Of a stretch of DNA of 50,339 bases, positions 9,003 to 16,400 are shown in pieces (the stretch's first letter is position 1; every line of letters begins with the position of its first letter). The notes beneath the pieces were generated by a model. It did no database searches. It was not told the origin of the DNA and saw only the letters and a program-made list of their open reading frames with translations. Origin of the DNA: a virus; IMG/VR virus record IMGVR_UViG_3300030117_001589, positions 1-50,339 of that record. One strand, written 5' to 3'. The position numbers were made by a program, and so were the translations under genes.

Positions 9003-9233
9003 ATGGCTAAAAAACAAAAAGAACAGAAGCCAGTCTTGACCTTAGATGATAAAGAATATATCATTGAGGATATGACTGATGAGCAAAAACTAATGGTAAA
9101 TCATCTTAATGATATACAAAATAAGCAGAGAACAAATCAATTTGTTGCTGAACAGCTATCAGTTGGGCATAATGCATTTGTTAATATACTTAAAGAGTCT
9201 TTATCTAAAGAAGATGAATCAGAGGACAAGTAA
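9003..9233 (+). CDS. small hypothetical protein
   Basis: This 76-residue protein begins at ATG 9003 behind AAGGAG. Residues ~10-22 look like two strands (PVLTLDDKEYIIEDM) and residues ~23-65 a single long helix, then an acidic tail (SKEDESEDK). It has no membrane segment or Cys. It ends one base before the next start, so it belongs to the same operon. Its function is unknown. Small proteins of this shape are common behind fibre genes in environmental phages. Confidence 0.55.
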   Translation: MAKKQKEQKPVLTLDDKEYIIEDMTDEQKLMVNHLNDIQNKQRTNQFVAEQLSVGHNAFVNILKESLSKEDESEDK

Positions 9234-9524
9234 ATGCTGATAAGGAAAAGTTCTCAGGGTCACGATCTAAAGTTATATAGAAATACAACTCCTAGTTCTA
9301 CTCGTACAAAGAAATACCCAGATGGTACAATAGAGACCCTGACTTATCCTTCTAGATATAAATACTTTTTAACATTTAATGGTGAAATTATAAAAAGAAG
9401 TGATAGTTGGGATACAATTGAACAAGCTTATGTTGATAAATGTGATGATGAACATGGTGGTGGTACAGGAAGAATGTTAATAGGTAAGCACGAATTAGTT
9501 AATAACGTTATAAAAGAAATATGA
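9234..9524 (+). CDS. hypothetical protein
   Basis: This 96-residue soluble protein with mixed alpha/beta character (YKYFLTFNGEIIKRS at ~43-57, DTIEQAYVDKCDD at ~60-72) starts immediately after the preceding stop, and its end overlaps the next gene's ATG as ATGA. It has one Cys, no signal peptide and no membrane segment. I do not recognise it. Tight coupling suggests expression with the membrane protein downstream. Confidence 0.55.
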   Translation: MLIRKSSQGHDLKLYRNTTPSSTRTKKYPDGTIETLTYPSRYKYFLTFNGEIIKRSDSWDTIEQAYVDKCDDEHGGGTGRMLIGKHELVNNVIKEI

Positions 9525-9814
9525 AAAATCCTTTAGCAACATTAGTATCATGGCAATACAGAACTGGACAATTAGATGGATGGACTGCTTATCACTTAGC
9601 CGCTGGAGCTTTTTTATGTAAAATATTTCAATGGTTGAGTTGGACAGACTTTTGGTGTGTGATGGGTGTATTTATTATAGGCGTATTATGGGAAGTATTT
9701 GAATGGATTATAGAAGGTGATGAGGAAACATATGGAACCAAAAAAGCGTGGGCATATAACACTATGGCTGATATAGTAGTAGAAACTGGTATAGCTTGGT
9801 GGATGGTGTTATGA
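9521..9814 (+). CDS. inner-membrane protein, two or three helices (holin candidate)
   Basis: This 97-residue protein is rich in Trp. Hydrophobic segments are seen at ~22-40 (AYHLAAGAFLCKIFQWL), ~44-60 (FWCVMGVFIIGVLWEVF) and possibly ~84-96 (VETGIAWWMVL). It overlaps both neighbours by four bases (ATGA). It resembles small integral membrane proteins of phage lysis or host-envelope modules. With the lipoprotein and coiled-coil membrane proteins that follow it may form a lysis cassette, although the endolysin lies elsewhere (47861-48241). A holin role is inference from topology and neighbours. Confidence 0.6.
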   Translation: MKNPLATLVSWQYRTGQLDGWTAYHLAAGAFLCKIFQWLSWTDFWCVMGVFIIGVLWEVFEWIIEGDEETYGTKKAWAYNTMADIVVETGIAWWMVL

Positions 9815-9987
9815 ATAAAACAATTAAAATATTAAAGAACGGAGATTTTAAAGTTGTTAGTACGAGTTACGGCATTCCTGTTAATTATGTCAGGAATACC
9901 AAGTTGCAGTCAGGGATGGATAGTAGGAAACATTCCCCTGACACCACAAGATACACTTACAAACACAGTATTTACCGAAATAGTTGA
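9811..9987 (+). CDS. possible small ORF overlapped by the lipoprotein gene
   Basis: This frame encodes 58 residues (MNKTIKILKNGDFKVV...) from an ATG that overlaps the previous stop as ATGA. The N-terminal 30 residues look protein-like. The C-terminal half is low quality, basic and polar, and lies under the lipoprotein frame. It may be a genuine nested gene, or simply a leader that brings ribosomes to the GGAG and TTG start at 9841-9856. I give it low weight. Confidence 0.3.
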   Translation: MNKTIKILKNGDFKVVSTSYGIPVNYVRNTKLQSGMDSRKHSPDTTRYTYKHSIYRNS

Positions 9988-10084
9988 TGCTGATAGCATT
10001 ACACATTGGTATCATGGTCGTTTGTCTAGTTATTCTAATTGGTGTTATCTACACAATGATTGGGAAAAAGTCGAGGTAAAGTGA
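9854..10084 (+). CDS. small lipoprotein (TTG start), possible outer-membrane spanin
   Basis: This 76-residue protein begins at TTG 9854 with GGAG nine bases upstream. The N-terminus MLVRVTAFLLIMSGIPSC has a basic residue, a hydrophobic core and an IPSC lipobox-like site, so a lipoprotein signal peptide with the lipidated Cys at 18 is likely. The mature part is short, polar and aromatic. It overlaps the small frame at 9811-9987 in another register and its stop overlaps the next GTG start. Nested lipoprotein genes next to a single-membrane-helix coiled-coil protein recall the Rz/Rz1 spanin arrangement, but the order and overlap differ from the classic type. Confidence 0.55.
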   Translation: MLVRVTAFLLIMSGIPSCSQGWIVGNIPLTPQDTLTNTVFTEIVDADSITHWYHGRLSSYSNWCYLHNDWEKVEVK

Positions 10085-10401
10085 GTGCAAAGCCAGATAC
10101 CGCTAGAAGTTACAGGACTACTATTCTTGACGATAACGCCATTGTTAGCATTAACCTTAAATGGTTGGGTCAGATTGGAGTTCTTATCGCAATGTTGGTA
10201 TATGGTTATTGGCAAATTGAAACAAGGATTTCAAATCTTGAAAATAAAATGGGTGATGCAAATGAACAAATTGCAGACTTACTTAGTAAACATATTGTGG
10301 AAGAAAGAGCTCAAAGACAAGAACTAGCAGATAAAGTAGCTTTTTACGAAAAAGAATTTAATATAAACCCATTAAGTTGGGGTAAAAGAAAAAAGAAATA
10401 A
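10081..10401 (+). CDS. membrane protein with coiled coil (inner spanin-like candidate)
   Basis: This 106-residue protein starts at GTG 10081 (MSAKPDTAR), overlapping the lipoprotein stop as GTGA, with GAGG upstream. The membrane helix is at ~29-47 (WLGQIGVLIAMLVYGYW), followed by a coiled coil (~48-92, ISNLENKMGDANEQIADLL) and a very basic tail (WGKRKKK). A short N-terminal cytoplasmic part, one helix and a periplasmic coiled coil is the layout of inner-membrane spanins, and an upstream lipoprotein partner is present. Small membrane proteins of other roles have the same layout, so the call is tentative. Confidence 0.6.
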   Translation: MSAKPDTARSYRTTILDDNAIVSINLKWLGQIGVLIAMLVYGYWQIETRISNLENKMGDANEQIADLLSKHIVEERAQRQELADKVAFYEKEFNINPLSWGKRKKK

Positions 10402-10718
10402 TGGATTTTTTAGCAATATATGGCGAAGCAGGAATGATTGGAGTAGTGGGTGCTATGTTCGTATATTTAGTTGTATCTCTTAGCAATAAATCTGCAAGAC
10501 AACAAGAACAATTAGAAAATTTAAAAATTGAAAATAAAGGTCAATCAGAAACATTACAGAATATGGAAGGTATGATTATAAAACTTATTAACAGGTGGAA
10601 TCAATCAGATGATAAATTAGATCGTAAGTTTGATGCATTGACAAAAGAAATAAATGATTTAGATAATCAAGTATCTAGAATAGATGGATCTCTTAGCAGG
10701 ATAAATGGCAAGCACTAA
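10401..10718 (+). CDS. membrane-anchored coiled-coil protein
   Basis: This 105-residue protein overlaps the previous stop by one base. An N-terminal hydrophobic segment (~8-28, GMIGVVGAMFVYLVVSL) is followed by a long coiled coil (~33-100; ENLKIENKGQSETLQNMEG, LTKEINDLDNQVSRIDG). The layout matches its neighbour at 10081-10401, so the pair could be partners or distant duplicates. It is probably inner-membrane anchored with the helix bundle on one side. The function is unknown; lysis or superinfection roles are possible. Confidence 0.55.
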   Translation: MDFLAIYGEAGMIGVVGAMFVYLVVSLSNKSARQQEQLENLKIENKGQSETLQNMEGMIIKLINRWNQSDDKLDRKFDALTKEINDLDNQVSRIDGSLSRINGKH

Positions 10719-10936
10719 TGCACACATTAATGGATATATATAACAATCAATACGAAAAGAAAGATCCAAATTCTTTAGTTGTAGAAGTACCTCAAATAGA
10801 TTCTTTATTAAAACATCTAGATTTATTATATTCAATCGTATTGAAAAAACAAATGGAACAAGAACAGATGCAAAATACAATATCATATTTTAGTGCAGGT
10901 CAAGGATCTAAATCACAAGCAGATAGTGTAAATTAA
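10718..10936 (+). CDS. small helical hypothetical protein
   Basis: This 72-residue, mainly helical protein (ESLLKHLDLLYSIVL-like core, then KKQMEQEQMQNTI) has a Gln/Ser-rich end. It overlaps both neighbours by one base (TAATG), so it is coupled within the operon. It has no membrane segment. The role is unknown. It may interact with the preceding coiled-coil proteins. Confidence 0.5.
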   Translation: MHTLMDIYNNQYEKKDPNSLVVEVPQIDSLLKHLDLLYSIVLKKQMEQEQMQNTISYFSAGQGSKSQADSVN

Positions 10937-11082
10937 TGGATAGCTTAAAGGTAACAGGATTAAGTACAAGTTTAGGAATTGTTTATTGGACAGATTTATT
11001 ATCTGGTGTGCTTATGTGTATAATGTTTGCAGTACAAATTTACTATTTATATTTAAAAACAAAGAAAATAAAGGAGAGCTAA
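10936..11082 (+). CDS. 48-residue single-span membrane protein
   Basis: The ATG overlaps the previous stop (TAATG). The product has a hydrophobic segment at ~20-41 (LLSGVLMCIMFAVQIYYLYL) and a basic C-terminus (KTKKIKES), which places the C-terminus in the cytoplasm by the positive-inside rule. The AAGGAG site of the next gene is embedded in its last codons, a sign of a compact real operon. A small holin, antiholin or pinholin is possible. No specific family is recognised. Confidence 0.5.
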   Translation: MDSLKVTGLSTSLGIVYWTDLLSGVLMCIMFAVQIYYLYLKTKKIKES

Positions 11083-11083
11083 T

Positions 11084-11260
11084 ATGTTAGCAAAACTAAT
11101 AGCAGACGACTTATTGTCAGATGAAAATGGGGCAGAGATAATTGCTGAAATTAATAAAGCAGTTGATATACCTATCATTTCAGAGAATACAGAACAAAAA
11201 ATACTTGAGGCACTTTGGAAAGTTATCAAAAGTGTATTGCTTAAAAAAATTGGTGTATAA
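11084..11260 (+). CDS. 58-residue hypothetical protein
   Basis: This frame starts behind a perfect AAGGAG seven bases upstream. The product is amphipathic and acidic at first (MLAKLIADDLLSDENGAE), then helical and basic (LWKVIKSVLLKKIGV). It has no Cys or clear membrane helix. The position at the end of the membrane-protein cluster suggests an accessory role, but I do not recognise the family. Confidence 0.5.
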   Translation: MLAKLIADDLLSDENGAEIIAEINKAVDIPIISENTEQKILEALWKVIKSVLLKKIGV

Positions 11261-11271
11261 AGGTAAATAAA

Positions 11272-11487
11272 ATGGCACAAAAAAAAGGTAAAAAAGCTGG
11301 TTGTGGTGTTGGTCAAGTATATAATCAAAAATTAAAAAAATGCGTTAAGGCAAATACTTCTTATGAAAAAAAATTAAGAACAAGAAACCAAGATAATCCA
11401 AGTTCTGAAAATTATTCTGGCCCAAATTTAGATTCTAAAGGGAATTTTGTATCAAGAAAAAAACGTAGAATGAAGAAGTCGTTGTAA
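11272..11487 (+). CDS. small basic protein with Cys-pair motif, first of the mini-protein island
   Basis: This 71-residue protein is very Lys/Arg rich (MAQKKGKKAGCG..., ending RKKRRMKKSL). It contains C-x2-G-x2-Y-x4-LKKCV at ~11-25, also found in the protein at 12400-12666 (C-x2-G-x2-Y-x4-LKKCV). The two cysteines may form a disulfide or bind metal. A strongly basic charge and tiny size suggest nucleic-acid contact or packing into the virion. It is coupled to the next gene by TAATG. The family is not recognised. Confidence 0.55.
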   Translation: MAQKKGKKAGCGVGQVYNQKLKKCVKANTSYEKKLRTRNQDNPSSENYSGPNLDSKGNFVSRKKRRMKKSL

Positions 11488-11612
11488 TGCCAGCAGCTAA
11501 AAAACAATCTAAAAAGTCTTGTGAATGTGAAAAGCATATAGAATTTATATATGAAGAATTAGAAGCATTAAGAGATAAGTTAGAAAAAGTATTAATAAGG
11601 ATGGGATTATAA
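11487..11612 (+). CDS. 41-residue helical mini-protein
   Basis: The ATG overlaps the preceding stop. The product opens with a basic stretch and a CEC pair (KKQSKKSCECEK), then forms one amphipathic helix (IEFIYEELEALRDKLEKVL). The compact operon position and the helix pattern support a real gene. The function is unknown; dimerisation through the helix is likely. Confidence 0.45.
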   Translation: MPAAKKQSKKSCECEKHIEFIYEELEALRDKLEKVLIRMGL

Positions 11613-11613
11613 A

Positions 11614-11901
11614 ATGGCTCGTAAGCAAGGAAATATGCCAACAAAAAATAAAAAGAACTTTCGTTCTACTAAATCTGGAGCAGGAATGACCAGAGCTGGT
11701 GTAGCAGCTTATAGAAGAATGAATCCCGGTTCTAAACTAAAAACAGCAGTTACAGGAAAAGTAAAGCCTGGTAGTAAGTCTGCTAAAAGAAGAAAGTCGT
11801 ATTGTAGTAGATCTGCAGGTCAAATGAGGATGCATGGTATTAATTGCTCAAAGACTCCAGATAAAAGAATATGTGCGGCTAGAAGAAGATGGAGGTGTTA
11901 A
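11614..11901 (+). CDS. basic Arg/Lys-rich protein of a phage-wide small family
   Basis: This 95-residue protein has net positive charge above 25. A conserved-looking core (AGMTRAGVAAYRRMNPGSK, then LKTAVTGKVKPGSKSAKRR and KSYCSRSAGQ) matches a small domain I recall from many phages, often as a C-terminal or stand-alone unit near structural genes. Four Cys residues in the second half (YC, NC, IC, RC) could bind zinc. It probably binds nucleic acid or is packaged with DNA. The biochemical role is not established to my knowledge. Confidence 0.6.
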   Translation: MARKQGNMPTKNKKNFRSTKSGAGMTRAGVAAYRRMNPGSKLKTAVTGKVKPGSKSAKRRKSYCSRSAGQMRMHGINCSKTPDKRICAARRRWRC

Positions 11902-12048
11902 ATGGCTAAGAAAGATGCTTGTTATCATAAAGTAAAAGCAAGGTATAAGGTATGGCCTTCTGCTTATGCTTCAGGAGCTCTTGTTAAGTGTAGAAAAGTA
12001 GGAGCTGCTAATTGGGGTAATTCAAGTAAGAAAAGGAAAAAGTCATGA
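11902..12048 (+). CDS. 48-residue 'WPSAYASGALVKCRK' mini-protein
   Basis: This 48-residue basic protein contains DACYHKVKARYKVWPSAYAS followed by GALVKCRKVGAANWG. From memory this motif is common in T4-like cyanophages and also in large algal viruses, where it occurs alone or attached to other proteins. Two Cys residues flank the core. The role is unknown; a DNA-binding or virion-packaged role is plausible from its charge. It follows the previous stop directly and its own stop overlaps the next start (ATGA), so its expression is tied to neighbours. Confidence 0.65.
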   Translation: MAKKDACYHKVKARYKVWPSAYASGALVKCRKVGAANWGNSSKKRKKS

Positions 12049-12206
12049 ATAAAAGTGTAAGAGCGCCTAAAGGTTATCATTGGATGAAATCTGGTAAAGG
12101 TGTAAAACTTATGAAGAATCCTAGAGGTGGATATAAAGCACATAAAGGTGCTAGCCTAACTGCTTCTTTTAAAGTGCAGATGGCTCCACATTCTAAAAAG
12201 AAATAA
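12045..12206 (+). CDS. 53-residue basic mini-protein
   Basis: This protein contains RAPKGYHWMKSGKGVKLMKN and a later GGYKAHKGASLTASFKVQ segment, another recurrent small domain I recall from environmental phages. It is rich in Lys and Gly with no Cys. It overlaps both neighbours (ATGA at the start, TAATG at the end). It is likely co-translated with the rest of the island. The function is unknown. Confidence 0.6.
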   Translation: MNKSVRAPKGYHWMKSGKGVKLMKNPRGGYKAHKGASLTASFKVQMAPHSKKK

Positions 12207-12400
12207 TGGCAAAAGAAGGTCTAAAGAAATGGTTCTCAAGGAATCAAGGTAAAGGATGGGTAGATTGTAAAACTGGTAAACCTTGCGGTAGACGTAAAGG
12301 CGAGAAGAGAAAAGGATACCCTGCTTGTAGACCTACAATGGCTCAATGTACTTCTGCTATGAAAAAGAAAACTAGTAGCAAAAGGATAAGTTGGAAATAA
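12206..12400 (+). CDS. 64-residue Cys-rich basic mini-protein
   Basis: This protein contains GLKKWFSRNQGKGWVDCKTG, then PCGRRKGEKRKGYPACRP and TMAQCTS. The four Cys residues are spaced as in a small metal-binding or disulfide-bonded fold. The same motif string is one I recall from phages and from giant viruses of algae and protists. It overlaps the preceding and following genes by one base (TAATG). Its role is unknown. Position and charge link it to the other island proteins. Confidence 0.65.
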   Translation: MAKEGLKKWFSRNQGKGWVDCKTGKPCGRRKGEKRKGYPACRPTMAQCTSAMKKKTSSKRISWK

Positions 12401-12666
12401 TGGCTGACGTATTTGGATTATCTGATGTGGCATCTCCAGACACAGGCAGAGGAGGATCAACAAATCTTAAAACTGGAGGAATGAGAAGGAAATACAATAT
12501 GAAACATAAAGGTAAAATGAAAAAATGTCCTGCAGGAAAAATGTATGATATGAAACTTAAAAAATGTGTAACTAGAAAAGGTGATCTTAACAAAGATGGT
12601 AAAATGTCTAGTTATGAAAGCAAACGATCTGCAGCTATTCAAAAATCAATGAAAAGGGGTATGTAA
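12400..12666 (+). CDS. 88-residue basic protein with a copy of the capsid-protein N-terminus
   Basis: The start is ATG 12400, overlapping the preceding stop. Residues 1-~32 (MADVFG, ASPD, G, TGG, MRRKYN) match the first ~36 residues of the major capsid protein at 1711 (MADVFG, ASPD, G, TGD, LRRRYN), including order and spacing. Residues ~33-70 carry the C-x2-G-x2-Y-x4-LKKCV motif shared with the protein at 11272 and a calcium-loop-like DLNKDGKMSSYE. The rest is Lys-rich. I infer a module able to mimic or join the capsid N-arm fused to a basic tail. The function is not known. Confidence 0.65.
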   Translation: MADVFGLSDVASPDTGRGGSTNLKTGGMRRKYNMKHKGKMKKCPAGKMYDMKLKKCVTRKGDLNKDGKMSSYESKRSAAIQKSMKRGM

Positions 12667-12833
12667 TGCCAAGTAAAGCAAAATGCAAAAATTGGAAAAA
12701 ATTAGGATATAAAAGTGAGAAAGATTGCACTTCTTATGGAAAAAAGAAAAAGAAAACTGCAATTGAATATCAATTAGAAAAAACTATGGAAAAACAATCT
12801 GGAAAAAGTTTACAAAAAAAATATTCTACTTAG
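12666..12833 (+). CDS. 55-residue basic protein, paralogue A of the MPSKAKCK pair
   Basis: The ATG overlaps the preceding stop (TAATG). The product begins MPSKAKCK, then has G-Y-K-S-E-K-D-C and SYGKKKKK, followed by a helix (IEYQLEKTMEKQ). The next gene begins with the same eight residues and has the same C and SYG positions, so the two are tandem duplicates that have diverged. It is basic, with two Cys in its first half. The function is unknown. Confidence 0.55.
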   Translation: MPSKAKCKNWKKLGYKSEKDCTSYGKKKKKTAIEYQLEKTMEKQSGKSLQKKYST

Positions 12834-12863
12834 TTTTAATTATTAATAAAAAGGAAAAATAAA

Positions 12864-13085
12864 ATGCCAAGTAAAGCAAAGTGTAAAATGATGGTAGGGC
12901 CTGGTAAGAAATATAAAACTATGTCTGAGTGTATGAGTTATGGTGGTAAAAAAATGGGTAAAACTCAAAAACCTATGGCATCTGCAAAAGCAGAACAAGA
13001 CATGGTTGGAACTGCTATGGCTAAATCTAAAAATGTTAGAATGAAAAATCGTATTAAAAAGAATTTAAGTAGAAGTGGTTACTAG
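12864..13085 (+). CDS. 73-residue basic protein, paralogue B of the MPSKAKCK pair
   Basis: This gene starts behind AAGGA in the short gap after its paralogue. MPSKAKCK, then KKYKTMSECMSYGGKK, mirrors paralogue A. The rest is Lys/Met-rich and ends KNLSRSGY. The stop TAG overlaps the GTG start of the next gene. The strong positive charge and lack of acidic segments suggest interaction with nucleic acid. I recognise no characterised family. Confidence 0.55.
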   Translation: MPSKAKCKMMVGPGKKYKTMSECMSYGGKKMGKTQKPMASAKAEQDMVGTAMAKSKNVRMKNRIKKNLSRSGY

Positions 13086-13261
13086 TGGGTAAGAAAATAA
13101 GTGTAGACCTATTTAGTAATGACATTGGTTTTGGTGACACAGTTAGTCGTGCAATCAAAACAGTAACTAGAGGAAAAATAAAGGAGTGCGGAGGATGCAA
13201 GAAAAGACGAGATATATTGAACAGGATGATTCCGTACAGGAACGCTACGAATCGGGGGTAA
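13085..13261 (+). CDS. 58-residue Cys-pair protein (GTG start)
   Basis: The start is GTG 13085, overlapping the previous TAG. It ends at 13261 in a frame different from the next gene. Residues ~34-50 hold IKECGGCKKRRDILNRMIP, a CxxC-x-RR-x2-LN motif I recall from many small phage proteins, often next to structural genes. The single CxxC pair would need a partner or dimerisation to bind zinc. The N-terminal half is beta/polar. The presence of this motif makes the unusual start and overlap credible. Confidence 0.6.
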   Translation: MGKKISVDLFSNDIGFGDTVSRAIKTVTRGKIKECGGCKKRRDILNRMIPYRNATNRG

Positions 13262-13431
13262 GAAATGGTGGTGCTATATCTGGATCTGAGGGTGGACTTA
13301 GATTAGATATATTTGACCATGATGTAAACTCTGAAGTAGACTTTACGGAAGACGATTGTTCTTTATGTGAACTTCCAGAACACGCTCAAAATCTTATTAT
13401 AGAAGATATAGAGTACGAACAAAATGCCTAA
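13195..13431 (+). CDS. 78-residue acidic protein overlapping the Cys-pair gene
   Basis: The frame runs from ATG 13195 (AAAGGAG about ten bases upstream) and shares 67 bases with the Cys-pair gene. Unlike the island proteins it is acidic (LRLDIFDHDVNSEVDFTEDD) and has a second CxxC (DDCSLCELPEHAQ). Its stop overlaps the start of the 1013-residue tail gene (ATGCC at 13424). It may balance or chaperone the basic proteins or be a small virion part. No family is recognised. Confidence 0.55.
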   Translation: MQEKTRYIEQDDSVQERYESGVRNGGAISGSEGGLRLDIFDHDVNSEVDFTEDDCSLCELPEHAQNLIIEDIEYEQNA

Positions 13432-16400
13432 ACAAACTTACAAAATAGAAAGTTTTCATGGTGGTTTAAATAGTAATGCAGACCCTAGAGATATAAAAGA
13501 CGATGAGGCATCTAAATTACAAAATGTTAAAATATCTAAATTAGGAAGATTAAAAACATCTGGAATTTTTTCATCTATATCAACGGGAAGTGCTACAACT
13601 ATATTAAATAATCGTGGTTTATTTTCTTATAAGTCTGATAGAAAATTAGATGGAACTGCTTCTAATGAAACATTTTTAGCATTATATGATGACAATGATA
13701 GTGCAATAGACATATCGGATAGTGATGGATTTGATGATAGTACAATTACAACATTTGATAGCGATCTTCCTGTTTTTTATGTAGGCGATGGTAATTTAAG
13801 AATTGGAGATGGAGAGTTTGATAATACTGTTAATAATAAATTTTTTGGTTATATAGAAGAAAATAGGTTTGATAGTTTAAATGCCAGTTTAGAAAGATTT
13901 GAAAAAATAACTGTTGCTTGCGTAGCTGATAGTTCGGATAGTTTAGATGCAAGATATTTTGATATATATGGAGCTGATAATCATAAAACTCAAGTATGGA
14001 TAGATGTAGATAATAGTGGAACTTCTCAACCTACTGGAAGTGGAAGTTATATTCATAATATAGAAGTAACTGGTATTGCTACAAACGATAGCGCAAATAC
14101 AGTCGCAACTCAAGTAGCTGCATCTATTAATGCTAATTCAGAATTTAGCGCAAGTGCTGATACAAACATAGTTACTATAACATTAATTGATAGTGGTGAA
14201 AAAACCGATGCTCATGCTGGTAATTCTGGGTTTACAGTTTCGGTTGTAACCACTGGTAATCCTCTTGGATTTGCTCAATCTAATCAAGCAATATTAAAAC
14301 CAACGTTAGGACATTGTTTAATGTCTACACCAACTGCTGGATCTGATACTAATGGAGTTAATTCTAGCGCATCTGAATATATTGGTAATGTAGCTGAAGG
14401 ATTAGGTGGAGATGTTGTAGATGTTGCCTCAGTTAATTTAAGAGTAGGATTTCAATATAATAGTTATAGAGGTGGTAACGCAGCTTATTATAATATTACT
14501 AATGCTACAGGAGCTGATGTTGATGGAACTAGTAGCATGTCAGTATATCCTTTATTTGGAGATAATAATATATTTATAGATGGAGCTAGTTCTTCAGCTT
14601 CTATGGTTATAACTAAATCTACTGATATAACATTAACAGAAGAAAAAAGTATATTATTTGGAATATGGATAGATGAAACAAACCATGCAAAATTTGATTA
14701 TATAGATTTTAGAGTAACAGAAAGTGGTGTTTCTCCTCATACAACTTTAACTTGGCAATTTCAACCAGATGAAGTAAAAGCAAATTCTTGGAATGTGTTT
14801 GTTTGTAATTTAACAAATATTATAGAAGGAGATGCAACTGGTGTAGGTTTAGATTCTTGGGCATTAACAGTACCAAGAAAAGGAACTACAGAATTAGATT
14901 TTTATTTTTCTGGTATTGTAATAGGTACAAACCCTTCTGTATCTGGATTTCAACCTGGCGAATATACATTCCATCATACTTATTTATATGATGATGAAAA
15001 ACAAGAATCAACTCCTTTGCAATTTATAGATGTAGATTCAACTTATAATTTTAATAGTATAAATATAGTTGGAGGATCTGTTTTATTTAATTTTGATTCT
15101 TATATAAATCCTTACAATAGTGGAGGTGGTACATATACTTTATCAAAAAGAATAACGGGATCTAGATTATATTACAAGGTTCAAGAAAATGATAACTATT
15201 ATTTAATAGGTGAAATAGACTTTGTAAACAAAGGATTAAAATGGCTACCTGAAGGTCAAGAAATGGCTTACTCTATGGCAAATACATCAAATACAAGTGG
15301 TAACTTTTTAAATAAAGCAGCTATTATAAAAGGAGTTTCTCCTGCTACAGCAAATTTAATAGACACATTTAAAACAATTAATGGATATGGTGGATCAACA
15401 GGTCATATAGATGCAAAGTTTAAAACAGCAGTTGTTCATGGAAGAAGAACTTATATAGGTAATATAAGACAACCTTCTGGAAGTGATGGTAAAAACTTTC
15501 CAGATAGAATGTTAAAAAGTATGGTAAACAAGTTTGATGTATTTCCAGATACAATTGGTAGTGTAGATGTCGCAATAAACGATGGTGAAAGCATAATTAA
15601 ATTGGAAGGATTTGCTGATAGGATATTACAATATAAAGAAAAAACTTTATATATAATTAATGTATCTGAAAATGTAGATTTTTTAGAAGATACATTAGTA
15701 GGTAAAGGATGCGCATTTGATTATCATGTAACTAAAACAGATTTTGGTATTGCATGGTTTAATAAATTTGGTGTGTACTTTTTTGATGGTAGGCAAGTTT
15801 TAAACTTACTTGAAAAAGATGGAAGAAGATTAATTAGTGAAGATGATTGGGAAGCATTTATAACAGATGGTGAAGATGGATCTGCTGACGATACAGATAT
15901 GTCTTCTGCTCACATAGCATATATACCTAGATCTAGAGAAATATTTATTAAAAATGAAAATGGTGATTCTTATACATATGATTTTGTATTAAGAGCATGG
16001 ATAAAAGGTTTTGCACTTTTTTTAGATTTTGGAAGTAATACTAATTTTGTTTTAGATGAAGATCAAAACTTAATATATTTTGCTTCAAGTAATAAAAGAA
16101 AATTAAAATGGAATCCAGATTCTACAAGCGCTGGTTCTTTTCTTTACGCTACAAAAGATATTGACTTTGGGCAACCTCATGTAAAAAAGAAAATACATAA
16201 ACTATATGTATCTTATACATCAGACGGTGCTGGTGTTGTTCCTGTTTATTATTCTGTTAATGGAGATACATCTTTGAACACAGTTGCTGGAGCTGTTAGT
16301 GCAATGGCATTAAGTAAACCTCAATGGACAGTTGCAGAATATAAATTTAATAATGATGCTAAAAGTTGTTATTCTATTCGATTGCAATTTGGTAGTGGAT

